Positions 45,301-53,211 of a stretch of DNA of 64,000 nucleotides are shown here, piece by piece (positions within the stretch are counted from its first letter, which is position 1; each line of letters begins with the position of its first letter). This stretch comes from CAYZXL01 sp964482435 (GTDB lineage Bacteria; Auribacterota; JABMQX01). The stretch lies in contig CAYZXL010000003.1 of NCBI GenBank assembly GCA_964482435.1, forward strand, positions 111,785 through 175,784. The letters are read 5' to 3'. The notes under the pieces were generated by a model that worked only from the letters and a program-made list of their open reading frames with translations, was not told the DNA's origin and did no database searches. A program made the translations under genes and the position numbers.

Positions 45301-45370
45301 ACGTCGCCAGGACGAACCCGAGAACCACTAAAAAAACGCCGGTGAAAAAGCTCGCTCGCTTCTCAGCCAT
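42368..45370 (-). CDS. 1000-aa membrane protein with C-terminal carbohydrate-binding-like domain
   Basis: A polytopic inner-membrane protein, about thirteen hydrophobic segments in the first 560 residues (starting FFTGVFLVVLGFVLATWVSW), with the same general build as the GT-C pair: an early extracytoplasmic loop with VPGDQLQYLYHLNLLREAL and a PYEFAGPYQRRSPTLYFPAA segment. The last 350 residues are soluble and beta-rich; the final part (IRLEAEDFF, YLAAGRYQVQCVARGAGE, YISFILG) resembles a CBM6/35-type jelly roll. Probably a lipid-linked sugar transferase or related surface-glycan protein; no catalytic residue can be named. It follows the methyltransferase by 227 bp and ends the asnB operon. Confidence 0.8.
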   Translation of the reverse strand: MAEKRASFFTGVFLVVLGFVLATWVSWPLARFLTSAIPYTFSAKPTERVAGIVPGDQLQYLYHLNLLREALDGEIRPFSNPYEFAGPYQRRSPTLYFPAAFLYAPFSYVSRALGYNALVFLSFVGTMIAGYGLARAWGANRASAFCAGIVLTLFPHRLSSLYGGHAVGSSFFLFPMAWWGLEKNWQTGRRGWGIMAGLSLFAMSLQDAHHLFFFCLLLPLWVIWKLVEEKALDLPEATRDEGIRPASAVRWQGMVAAVLMAGAYHFHEVRMRAVSPVSLTFLGLVVFFSVAVIGVAWLMELALKWLGVKDRNFRRRWLSWPWLSFCVLLGYLAADYVNKPKFGSRLVLASLVLFAVCHFAFLIRAIQKRRFSAGRIRLPFGRVVKLWPSAAGLILAVIYPLYLRVMVFAKTGVEGGRSLYEVGLYSVPFREFFLRSPERGTYVGWAFSVLLLISIVVLVAGRRIPTRAGERSRLGICLVLAVLGMILACGVLLGSAFPLYNVLYRFVPFLSYIRSMAKYLVLTATGGGVAVALVLTVLERSERSRILARLAPLFAGALMILDWGLLSSTGVSVLPERSAIYDRVMAEGKGTRLLEVPIWPGDSAFSSPYQYGTILTGVPTINGYSPTVPVSYRQNVADPLYPLNFGILGEKEFELLRTLNVRLVNFHQELFPRQVSALPATHSLKRLLLNPNLRLVTQEDGASLFRIADETYQNVSEAPWQENSSVFFYVPHDVLLHQVGEQKEDDEAIAGKAWCSDGKQGFLFFGPFLMLPPGDYVASFRVRVEAPRELPEVGYLDVYSGEGTELATRRPLKPSDWPETYGYQFVEIPFRVGQPQPVQTRGFFSGEEKATVALDFVVVRRAGLGENIRLEAEDFFSKVGRVAKDEKATQGICLEVTSPPPDGEPVLEEAFVYLAAGRYQVQCVARGAGETIATLRLRRVGMRSSWRDFDIRGGKSEEAFATNSGALNLATGGVYGISLWPARGSLKAVDYISFILGPLI

Positions 45371-45597
45371 AGCTTCTCTTCGACGGAACCTCGATGGTAG
45401 CGAAATTCGGAACGTTCCTCTCTTAACAACCTGAGCGGGCAGATGCGCCCCCCGGGACGCTCACGGCCCAACACGCCTCGCGCTCCGCGGAAATTCACAG
45501 CCCGAACACAGTTGCTGGAGTTCCTGTGGCGACCACGTCTCGGAGCGCCGTCCGCACTCGACGTCCAGGACGAAATGCGGTTCGAGACTCGCCCAGT

Positions 45598-46398
45598 TCA
45601 GGCGCCTCTTCTGCACAGGAGGAACCAGCCGCTCGCCATAAAGCGCGGCAGGTAGTCGGCTACGCGGCCGTCCAGCCTATCAACCGCCCCGCTCCTTGTC
45701 CTGAACACCACGCTAAACAGGAAAATAGATTTCACGCACTGTATCACGCGGAGACCGGCTTTTTCCATGAGTTCCTTCAGCCTGGCCAGCGTGAACTTCT
45801 GCACGTGGTCCTGGTCAGGATTGGACGTGTGAACTGCGCACTTGGTCGCCGCGTCAAGCATCTTCATTCTTACCCGACCCCGGTCAAGCAGTTTTCCGAG
45901 GCCGAGCTTCTCTCTCATGAACTTCTCTGCTCTCCCGAAAACCTCCCTGGGCCCGTACCCGTTTGGCACGGTGACCAACAACAATCCATCGTCTTTCATG
46001 TGCGCCACGATCGTTTTCAGAAGGGGCCCCGGTCTCTGCAAATGCTCCAGAACCTCCGAGCATATTATAAGGTCGTATTCTTCTCTCAGGTTAAAGTTCT
46101 CGTCGGAGACGGCCGCGAAACGAGCGTTCGGAAACCGATGCACCCTGCGAGCATGCTCGATTGACGATTCATCAACGTCAATGCCGAGAACCTCGCATCC
46201 CAGGGAAGCCACTGCAAAGGCAATCGCGCCGTTGCCACATCCAACGTCCAGAACCTTCATCCGCAGGCGCGTTGCCTTCATCTCCCAGAGAACCGAAAAG
46301 AGGTACTCCAGCTTCTTCCTGCCGCCGGGGATTGTGTGATAATCCGTGGACCCGAAGAACCTTCGCCTGAGTCTTTCTTCCGTCTCGGAACCCATCAT
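45598..46398 (-). CDS. SAM-dependent methyltransferase (class I)
   Basis: A 266-aa methyltransferase. SAM motif VLDVGCGNGAIAFAVASLG (about residues 50-68), acidic loop LGIDVDESSIEHA, motif IICSEVLEHLQRPG and LLLVTVPNGYGPREVFGR. In glycan clusters such enzymes methylate sugars or lipid-linked intermediates. The frame opens to 46617 but overlaps the acyltransferase; the ATG pair at 46398/46395 lies after a GGAAG/AGAGG stretch and 58 bp after that stop. Confidence 0.85.
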   Translation of the reverse strand: MMGSETEERLRRRFFGSTDYHTIPGGRKKLEYLFSVLWEMKATRLRMKVLDVGCGNGAIAFAVASLGCEVLGIDVDESSIEHARRVHRFPNARFAAVSDENFNLREEYDLIICSEVLEHLQRPGPLLKTIVAHMKDDGLLLVTVPNGYGPREVFGRAEKFMREKLGLGKLLDRGRVRMKMLDAATKCAVHTSNPDQDHVQKFTLARLKELMEKAGLRVIQCVKSIFLFSVVFRTRSGAVDRLDGRVADYLPRFMASGWFLLCRRGA

Positions 46399-46456
46399 AG
46401 CCTCTGCTCTTCCTAATCCTCCAGTCACCCGCGATTCGGCGCGAGACGCGCACTCA

Positions 46457-47230
46457 TCAGCCCGGCTCCTTTCTGTTCCTGATAATCTTCGCTGGTATCC
46501 CGGCAACAACGGCAAATGGTGGAACGTCCGCTGTAACAACCGCACCTGCGCCGACGACGGCGTCGTTGCCAATCGTGACTCCGTCGAGTATGGTTGAGTG
46601 CGCGCCAAGCCACGCATTGTCTCCGACTTTCACTCCGCCTCGGAGCTCCACCCCCTGATCCACGATGGGAATGTCCGTCCGGTCCATTCTGTACAGGCCA
46701 GCTCCGACGATATAGCAGTACGGCCCGATCAAGACGTTATTCCCAATGTGCACTTCATTGCCCGAGTAGGTGTGGATCGTTGTGCGCGCACCGACCCCAA
46801 CGCGATCGCCTATCTGAATCTTCCCGCCTTTGCAGGCGATGATCGTGTCGCGTGCAACAAAGGTGTTTTTGCCTATCGAGATGCTGACCTCCTCATCGGA
46901 CCGAGCATCGAGAACGCACCCATCGTCCACGAGTGTCCGGTCGCCGATGGCAATCCGACGAGGATGGCGCAGAGACACGTTCTTGCCGAAGACAACCCCC
47001 TTGCCCACCTTCCCAAGCAGGCCGCGATAGAGCTTTTTCCGAAGCCACAGGCCAATTGCCCCGCTCAGCCCATTGCACAACAACATCACCAGCTCGTACC
47101 TCAAGAGAAAGAGGCATCCCCTCCGCCCGACGGTGATGGCCTGATAGCGCTCAATTACCGACCTGTCTTCGTCCACAATCTGCTGGAGCGTGCCCTTTCT
47201 GGTTGTGGAAGCGCCCTCCTCCACTCTCAT
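46457..47230 (-). CDS. Hexapeptide-repeat acyltransferase
   Basis: A 257-aa left-handed beta-helix acyltransferase. After an amphipathic, partly hydrophobic N-terminal 90 residues (LGKVGKGVVFGKNVSL) come hexapeptide turns (IAIGDRTLVDDG, ISIGKNTFVARD, IQIGDRVGVGAR, VHIGNNVLIG, VKVGDNAWLG, VTIGNDAVVGAG) ending in the diagnostic VVAGIPAKII. The His of HTYSG near the middle is a plausible catalytic residue. It overlaps asnB by four bases (ATGA), so translation is coupled. Likely acetylates or acylates a sugar in the same pathway. Confidence 0.88.
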   Translation of the reverse strand: MRVEEGASTTRKGTLQQIVDEDRSVIERYQAITVGRRGCLFLLRYELVMLLCNGLSGAIGLWLRKKLYRGLLGKVGKGVVFGKNVSLRHPRRIAIGDRTLVDDGCVLDARSDEEVSISIGKNTFVARDTIIACKGGKIQIGDRVGVGARTTIHTYSGNEVHIGNNVLIGPYCYIVGAGLYRMDRTDIPIVDQGVELRGGVKVGDNAWLGAHSTILDGVTIGNDAVVGAGAVVTADVPPFAVVAGIPAKIIRNRKEPG

Positions 47231-49176
47231 TCCTCCTTTCGGGTTGCCCTCCGCGTGAGAAGTCCGTCCGTCAACTCGCGCAGCTCCTCAACGGTTTGCC
47301 CTTCAAAGAAGAGGCGATACCAGAATTCCAGATTGATCAGAATCCAAATCCGAAAATTGTGGTCACGTTTTCCGCCGATGTGCTCGTCGAGGATGGACTG
47401 GATTTCGTTTCTGTCAAATATCCCTTGCTCGACAAACCGTGACTCGCTCATCAGTCCCCGGATGAACCCGGAAAGCTCGTTGCGCATCCACTCCGCAAGG
47501 GGAAAGCCAAATCCCTGCTTTCTGCGCCCGATGAGGTCGTCAGGCAGGTAGCGCGACGCGACCCGACGCAGAATGTACTTCAGCTTTCGCCCTTTCAACT
47601 TCAGCTCCGCCGGGATCGAAGCTGCAAACTCCACCATTTTGTAGTCCACGTATGGCGAGCGCCCCTCCAGGCCGTGAGCCATGGCCATGCGGTCGAGAAT
47701 GACAAGCAGGTGGTCCGGCAGCCGGGTCATCACGTCAGTGTAAAGCATCCGGTCCACAAGTTCCGACACGCATTCCGCTTCGAAGAATTTGAGCACCTTT
47801 TCTGTCGAGTCCGACTGGCCAACCGCCGACTTCGCCGCATCCGTGAAAAGCTGGCTCTTCGCCTCGTTTGTGAAGCGCAGAAAGCTCATGCTCTCGGCGT
47901 AGCGCGTGCCGCTTGACATAAAAGACATATCGTTCATCCAGCGTATCTTCTGCGCCAGGCTCTTGTAGCCGTACGAATCCGGAACGGCTCGCGCCAGCCG
48001 CCCCATTACCGTTTTCCGAAACCATTCCGGCAGGACGCAGTAGAAATCCGCGAGCCGGTTCCCAAGAAATCGGTCGTAGCCGGCAAAAAGCTCGTCTCCG
48101 CCGTCCCCGCCGAGGGAGACCTTCACATGCTGGCGTGTGAGCTTTGAAACCAGATAGACGCCGACTCCAAACGGGTCGGACGGCTCGTCCATATGCCACA
48201 CCATTTTTGGTATCAGGTGGACGATGTCAGCTTCGACGACCCACTCGTGATGTTCCGCGCCGTACCGCTGCGCGACTTTTCTCGCAAAGGGCAGCTCGTT
48301 GAAATCGCTCTCCCTCACTCCAATGGAGAACGTCGGTATGCGCGAATCCGACACCCGCGCCATGATGGCTGCGATTGTGCTGGAATCAATCCCGCCGCTC
48401 AGGAACGCCCCGACGCGCACGTCGCTCAGCAGGTGCATTTTCACCGTCTCGACGAGCAAATCGTTCAGTTGCTCCTCGATCTCCCTTTCGTCGCCCGCAA
48501 GCTTATTCCTGTAATCGAGAGACCAGTACCGCTCGACCGTTACTTTCCCGTCTTGATAGAGCAGGTAGCTCGCCGCCGGGAGCTTTTGAACTCCCTCAAA
48601 CAGCGTCATCCGGTTCGGGACAAAGCGCAGCGACATGTAGTGCCAGAGAGCTTCCATGTCAATTCGCCGCTCGACGAGCCTGCTCTCCAGCACCCCCTTC
48701 ACTTCCGACGCAAACGCGAATCCCTTCTCTCCGTGATAGAAGAACACGGGCTTCTGTCCGAGGTGGTCTCTGGCGAGCATCAGGGTATTCGTCTTTCCGT
48801 CCCAGAGAGCGAACCCGAACATTCCCCGCAGCCTCTTGACACACTGCGCACCGACTTCCTCGTAGAGATGAAGAATAACCTCCACGTCGCTTCGCGTCTT
48901 GAAAACGTGCCCTCGCCTGCTCAACTCCTCTCGCAGCGACGGCGAATTGTATATCTCCCCATTGCAGACCAGAACCAGCGAGCCGTCTTCGTTGCTCATG
49001 GGCTGCCGGCCGCACTCCAGGTCAATTATGCTCAACCGCCTCTGCCCGAGGGCTATTTTCTCGTCGGACCAGAATCCCTCGTCGTCCGGGCCGCGATGAG
49101 CCATTATGTTCGTCATCCGCCTGACGACGGCTGGGTCGGGACGATTTGTTGTGATGAGTCCGGCAATTCCGCACAT
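47227..49176 (-). CDS. asnB: Asparagine synthase (glutamine-hydrolysing)
   Basis: A 649-aa two-domain enzyme. Cys2 of MCGIAGLI is the glutaminase nucleophile, VCNGEIYNSPSLREEL and LARDHLGQKP belong to the class II glutaminase, and the ATP-pyrophosphatase loop SGGIDSS lies at about 260-266. Length fits the common bacterial AsnB that is often part of surface-polysaccharide operons, where it may amidate a sugar acid rather than make free asparagine. First gene of the operon asnB, acyltransferase, methyltransferase, 1000-aa protein. A candidate promoter lies 70 bp upstream. Confidence 0.94.
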   Translation of the reverse strand: MCGIAGLITTNRPDPAVVRRMTNIMAHRGPDDEGFWSDEKIALGQRRLSIIDLECGRQPMSNEDGSLVLVCNGEIYNSPSLREELSRRGHVFKTRSDVEVILHLYEEVGAQCVKRLRGMFGFALWDGKTNTLMLARDHLGQKPVFFYHGEKGFAFASEVKGVLESRLVERRIDMEALWHYMSLRFVPNRMTLFEGVQKLPAASYLLYQDGKVTVERYWSLDYRNKLAGDEREIEEQLNDLLVETVKMHLLSDVRVGAFLSGGIDSSTIAAIMARVSDSRIPTFSIGVRESDFNELPFARKVAQRYGAEHHEWVVEADIVHLIPKMVWHMDEPSDPFGVGVYLVSKLTRQHVKVSLGGDGGDELFAGYDRFLGNRLADFYCVLPEWFRKTVMGRLARAVPDSYGYKSLAQKIRWMNDMSFMSSGTRYAESMSFLRFTNEAKSQLFTDAAKSAVGQSDSTEKVLKFFEAECVSELVDRMLYTDVMTRLPDHLLVILDRMAMAHGLEGRSPYVDYKMVEFAASIPAELKLKGRKLKYILRRVASRYLPDDLIGRRKQGFGFPLAEWMRNELSGFIRGLMSESRFVEQGIFDRNEIQSILDEHIGGKRDHNFRIWILINLEFWYRLFFEGQTVEELRELTDGLLTRRATRKEE

Positions 49177-49242
49177 TCGATTACCTGGATACCTCGCGAC
49201 GACGATTATTCGTCAAGAACCGACGACCAAAACGTCGGCAAT

Positions 49243-49272
49243 ACCTTACAATTTTGTCGAAGCCGAAGTCAA
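49243..49272 (-). promoter_or_regulatory. Candidate promoter of the asnB operon
   Basis: Minus strand TTGACT (49267-49272), 18 bases, TAAGGT (49243-49248), about 67 bp before the asnB ATG. Good -35, weak -10. Confidence 0.35.
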
Positions 49273-49337
49273 AGACTCTCCAGCAGTAATGGCCCACTTA
49301 TGGTGGGGGGAGGTCGGAGAGAGGGAGCCAGGAGTCA

Positions 49338-49395
49338 GACAGGATAACGGGATGGATCAGATAATCCTGAAAATCCTGTTAGTCCCGTCGGACAT
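49338..49395. repeat. Dispersed palindromic element, copy 2 (inverted)
   Basis: Reverse complement aligns with copy 1 over about 58 bases including the ATGTCCGAC edge, with only a handful of differences by eye. Flanks share CAGAGG. Confidence 0.8.
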
Positions 49396-49551
49396 TCCTC
49401 TGGGTGCTCTGCTTTCTCTGCTGCGACTTCCGGCCATGACTGGCTTTAACTCTGGGACCCTCCACCCCACCTCGTCCTTGCCAGGGCCCTTTGGCTCTGC
49501 TATCTTTGCCTTCGAGCGGGAGGCAAAAATAAAAAGTCACCTCTCCGCGAC

Positions 49552-50334
49552 ATGGTGGCAACTCAAATGCAAGAACAAGCTCCGGACATAGAAACCGCTT
49601 CCGAAGATTATGCCCGCAGGTTTTCCGGGCCGGTGGGCGATTTCTTTCTCCGCGTCCAGGAAGAACTTTGCCTTGAGCTGCTGCGGCCGTGGTCGGGCTG
49701 CCGCATCCTCGACGTGGGAGGAGGACACGGGCAAATCGCCATACCTCTGGCTGCGGCCGGCCACGCCGTCACCGTCCTCGGAAGCGACCCCTCCTGCAAC
49801 GAGCGCCTTTCGCGCCTGATTGCGTCCCAGCCCGCGAGCCGCCGCTTGACAGAGCGAATCACTTTCGTCACCGCCGACCTTCTGAACCTTCCTTTTCCGG
49901 ACCACACGTTCGATGTCGTCGTCTCTCTTCGCCTGGCTTCCCACATCCCGCTCTGGCGCCAGTTCATCGGCGAGTTGACGCGCGTCGCCCGGCGAGCCGT
50001 TCTTATTGATTACCCGGCTCTGCTCAGCGCCAACCTTGCCGTCCCTCTTCTTTTCAGGCTCAAGAAGATGGTCGAGCGAAACACTCGTCCCTTCCTATGC
50101 TTTACGAAGAGAGCAGTCAGCAATGCCTTTCTCGAAAAGGGGTATATCGTCTCTGCGGTGAGACCTCAGTTCTTCTTTCCGATGGCAGTTCACCGCGCCT
50201 TCGGCACTGTCCGCTTCACCGAATCGAGCGAAAGGTTGTTCCGCAGCGTCGGCTTGACTCGCCTGCTCGGCTCGCCCATCCTCGTCCTTGCCAAGCCGAG
50301 AAGCGCTATAGGGCGACGTGTCAAAACCCCTTGA
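49552..50334 (+). CDS. SAM-dependent methyltransferase (class I)
   Basis: A 260-aa methyltransferase. SAM motif ILDVGGGHGQIAIPLAAAG (about 50-68), VLGSDPSCNERL and a motif with VVSLRLASHIPLWRQF, LTRVARRAVLIDYPAL. Substrate unknown. The ATG at 49552 lacks a good ribosome site, but an alternative at 49567 is no better. The gene is convergent with the radical SAM gene and their last 14 bases overlap on opposite strands. Confidence 0.8.
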   Translation: MVATQMQEQAPDIETASEDYARRFSGPVGDFFLRVQEELCLELLRPWSGCRILDVGGGHGQIAIPLAAAGHAVTVLGSDPSCNERLSRLIASQPASRRLTERITFVTADLLNLPFPDHTFDVVVSLRLASHIPLWRQFIGELTRVARRAVLIDYPALLSANLAVPLLFRLKKMVERNTRPFLCFTKRAVSNAFLEKGYIVSAVRPQFFFPMAVHRAFGTVRFTESSERLFRSVGLTRLLGSPILVLAKPRSAIGRRVKTP

Positions 50335-51721
50335 GAAGTGCCCTCGCGTACCTCTTCCAGCCGGAGAGCCTGTTCAGGAGGAATTTCCCGATGTCCGAAT
50401 AGAGGATTGTGTACCCCAGCGCCTTAATCTTGCTTTGTCTCCAGAACACCCGTATCCCGAAAAGCGTGTAGCATCGGTGGATTTGCTCAGCAGTGAACTG
50501 CGGCATCCGCAAAATGCATTTGTGGTACGAAACGTTGTAGGGAATCTTCTCCTCCGAGGACAGGTAGCCTTCTTTGACGCACGTTTCGTACAGGTCCGTT
50601 CCGGGGAAGGGCGTGAACACCGACAGTCCGACAATCGTCGGACGAATCTGCCGGTTGATGTGGACGGTATCCATGTGCATCTCCGGCGTCTCGCCCGGTA
50701 AGCCAACCATGTTAAGCGTTTTTATCTGGAGTCCGGCTTCCCGAGCGGCAGCCGCCGTCTCAAGGATTTTCTCGTCGGACATCGGGCGTCTCAGGACCTT
50801 TCGCCGCAGCTCCTCGTTTCCGGTCTCAACGCCCATGTCAATTCGCCTTGCACCCGCCTTCTTCAGCAACTGAATCGTCGGTCGGTCGCAAACTTCCACC
50901 CGCACCGAGAAGACGAAAGGAACGCCTACTTCCTGAGGATACCGCTCGGCAAATTCCGCAAGCCTCTTCTTGTCGAGCATGAAAACGTCGTCGTCGAAAA
51001 AAACCTCCTTGAACCGAAACCTCGACTTGAGCATTTTCAACTCGCCCAGAAGGTGGTCGGTCGAGCGGAAGCGAACGTACCGACCGGGCTGTGCCTCGCC
51101 CAGTTTGTAATTGTAGCAATACGTGCACCGGTACGGGCAGCCGCGAGAAGCCAGAACGCGAATCTGCTCCAACCCGTACGCGTCAATACTGTGCTGTGTG
51201 TCGAAGAGGTCCCGGTCGCCGTATGGAAGCTCGTCGAGATTCGCGATGAAGGGGCAGGGTTTGTTCCGGGCGATTTTTCCGTTGTGCCGGACCCACAGCC
51301 CAGCAACCGTCGTCGGGTCTTTCCCCTCATCAAGCGACTGCGCGAGCTCCAGCATCGCGTATTCCCCTTCCCCAACACACATCGCGTCGAGACCTCGGAT
51401 TTCCTCTATGGATTCCGGGAAGCACGTCGGATGCGGCCCCCCGCAAATCGTGAAAGCCCCGCGATACGGAATCTCGGCAATCATTTTCCTGACTATGTCC
51501 ATCTGGCAACTCGGAAGATAAAACCCGATCAACGCCGGATTGTACTCGGTCAGCTCGTTCCGCCACCTGCCAAAATCGAGTTTCTTGACGAAGTGAAACA
51601 ACCGCACGTCCCGAAAGCCGTTGTTCTTCAGGACCGCTGAAATGGACATCAGCCCGTGCTGAGAGCCAAGCGCATCGAACCTCTGCCCAACCTCAAGAAA
51701 AACAAGCGCTATCCGAACCAT
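50321..51721 (-). CDS. B12-binding-domain radical SAM protein
   Basis: A 466-aa protein. N-terminal cobalamin-type domain (about 1-165; TICGGPHPTCFPES, CVGEGEYAMLEL), radical SAM core with 4Fe-4S ligands in SRGCPYRCTYCYN (about residue 200) and a C-terminal region. Such enzymes perform C-methylation or rearrangements in lipid, sugar or natural-product pathways; the type here is not determined. AGG lies five bases before the ATG. It sits between a methyltransferase and the flippase/GT operon, consistent with a role in modifying the same surface molecule. Confidence 0.9.
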   Translation of the reverse strand: MVRIALVFLEVGQRFDALGSQHGLMSISAVLKNNGFRDVRLFHFVKKLDFGRWRNELTEYNPALIGFYLPSCQMDIVRKMIAEIPYRGAFTICGGPHPTCFPESIEEIRGLDAMCVGEGEYAMLELAQSLDEGKDPTTVAGLWVRHNGKIARNKPCPFIANLDELPYGDRDLFDTQHSIDAYGLEQIRVLASRGCPYRCTYCYNYKLGEAQPGRYVRFRSTDHLLGELKMLKSRFRFKEVFFDDDVFMLDKKRLAEFAERYPQEVGVPFVFSVRVEVCDRPTIQLLKKAGARRIDMGVETGNEELRRKVLRRPMSDEKILETAAAAREAGLQIKTLNMVGLPGETPEMHMDTVHINRQIRPTIVGLSVFTPFPGTDLYETCVKEGYLSSEEKIPYNVSYHKCILRMPQFTAEQIHRCYTLFGIRVFWRQSKIKALGYTILYSDIGKFLLNRLSGWKRYARALLKGF

Positions 51722-51854
51722 CTCAACCTATGCCACCTCTTCCGCGCAGCTTCTGCACGTCGCCGCACCACACCACCCGCACAAACCGAATGGCTCACTG
51801 AGCGCAAAGCCTCGCTTGTTGACACTGAAAACGCCGGACGAAGAGAGTCACAGA

Positions 51855-51905
51855 GACAGGATTACAGGATAAACACGATGATCCTGATAATCCCGTTATC
51901 CTGTC
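51855..51905. repeat. Dispersed palindromic element, copy 3
   Basis: Starts GACAGGATTACAGGATAAAC and ends ATCCCGTTATCCTGTC; same palindromic ends as copies 1 and 2 with a shorter, more diverged middle. Confidence 0.75.
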
Positions 51906-51987
51906 CCATCCTTTGAGGCCTCGACGCTCTGGGCGATGAGTCCTCCCCTCCTGGAAGTGAGGGGCTGCGGTTACGCCCGAAATTGTT

Positions 51988-52016
51988 TTGACTTCGCAGG
52001 AGAGAGTATGTAAATT
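51988..52016 (+). promoter_or_regulatory. Candidate sigma-70 promoter of the flippase/GT operon
   Basis: TTGACT (51988-51993), exactly 17 bases, TAAATT (52011-52016), 77 bp before the flippase start. Confidence 0.5.
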
Positions 52017-52092
52017 GTGCAAGCCGTTGTCAACGCGCGTTCCGGACGTGCACCGTCCGCGTCGAAGCCCGCACGTCGCCCAAAGGATACCC

Positions 52093-53211
52093 ATGCGACC
52101 CGAGAAAAAACGCAAGGTGAAGAAGCTTTTCGTCTTCGCGGCCAAATCGTCAATCGCCGCGCTACTCCTTTACCTGCTTTTGCGCAAAGCCCAATACGGG
52201 GTTTTCGCGCAGAACTTTCGCGGGATTGTCTGGTGGTGGGTTATCGCCGCAGCATCTCTCCACATCCCCGGCTACATCTTCAGCGCCTATCGTTGGCGCC
52301 TCTTGCTGAAGGCTCAGGGACTGAACCCCTCGTTATGGGAACTCATCAGGTCTTACGTCACAGCTACGTTTTTCAACTACGTCCTTCTGGGGACCCTCGG
52401 CGGGGACGTCTCCAGGGTGTATGATACCGGGGCAAGAACCAGGAAAGGCGCGGAGGCCGTTTCTGCTGTGCTCCTCGAGCGAGTCACCGGGGTTGCGGCG
52501 ATGATGTTCCTCGCCGTCGTCGGAATTATTGTGCTGCTCATTGGACCGGAACGCCCTTCGGTTTCGCCTTTCTGGAGCGTCGAGGCTGCCCTCGTGATAT
52601 GCATCGTGATTTCTGCCATTCTTTTTGGGGTTCTTCTCGTCCTTTTCCATCCGCGAATGGCCCGGACTGTCGCCGCGAAACTCGATCGCCCCACTCCCCT
52701 CCTCGGGAAAGCCCGAAAAATTCTCCTTTCGCTGCACTCTGCGGTTTCGGTTTACCGAGCAAACCGCGTTCCGATTTACAGGAACCTCTTCTGGGCGGCC
52801 ATCCTCCAGGTCAACGTTACTCTGCACTACCTCTTTCTGGGCCTGGCAATGGGCTTGCCGTTGCTTCGTCATCCCCTGTACTACTTCTGGAGCTACATGG
52901 TCATCGTGCCCGCCATCACCCTCATTCTGACAATACCGTTGACTCCCGGCGGCGCTGGGGTCCGAGAATGGACGCTTCGTGAGCTTCGCGGGGGACTGGG
53001 CTTTGCCGCGACGCCATCGGGCCTGGCCGGGGCGCTGCTCCTGGGCTGGGTGCAGGTGGCGACAGTGTTGTTCTTCGGAATCATCGGTTTTCTCATGTTC
53101 ATGCACCGGATTTTCTACGCGACGCGCTCCAGACCACAAGCATTCCAGACGCCCGGCGCGTCCGGCCTTTTGTCAAAAAGCACAAATAGCCCCATCGAGA
53201 CAACGCCATGA
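52093..53211 (+). CDS. Flippase-like membrane protein (LPG-synthase TM/UPF0104 type)
   Basis: A 372-aa polytopic protein with about eight membrane helices. Signatures: YLLLRKAQYGVFAQNFRGI, ASLHIPGYIFSAYRWRLLLK, FFNYVLLGTLGGDVSRVYDT, VLLERVTGVAAMMFLAVVG and the late IPLTPGGAGVREWTL. Relatives act as lysyl-phosphatidylglycerol flippases or as lipid-linked-sugar flippases in glycan clusters. AAGG lies six bases before the ATG; the earlier frame to 51988 overlaps the promoter. It overlaps the next gene by four bases (ATGA), so both are coupled. Confidence 0.88.
   Translation: MRPEKKRKVKKLFVFAAKSSIAALLLYLLLRKAQYGVFAQNFRGIVWWWVIAAASLHIPGYIFSAYRWRLLLKAQGLNPSLWELIRSYVTATFFNYVLLGTLGGDVSRVYDTGARTRKGAEAVSAVLLERVTGVAAMMFLAVVGIIVLLIGPERPSVSPFWSVEAALVICIVISAILFGVLLVLFHPRMARTVAAKLDRPTPLLGKARKILLSLHSAVSVYRANRVPIYRNLFWAAILQVNVTLHYLFLGLAMGLPLLRHPLYYFWSYMVIVPAITLILTIPLTPGGAGVREWTLRELRGGLGFAATPSGLAGALLLGWVQVATVLFFGIIGFLMFMHRIFYATRSRPQAFQTPGASGLLSKSTNSPIETTP

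Larger units (their letters stand above)
49177..49551. other. 375-bp divergent intergenic region
   Basis: Between asnB and the plus-strand methyltransferase. It contains the asnB promoter candidate and dispersed element copy 2; the rest shows nothing recognisable. Confidence 0.5.
51722..52092. other. 371-bp divergent intergenic region
   Basis: Contains dispersed element copy 3 and the flippase promoter; nothing else recognised. Confidence 0.5.
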
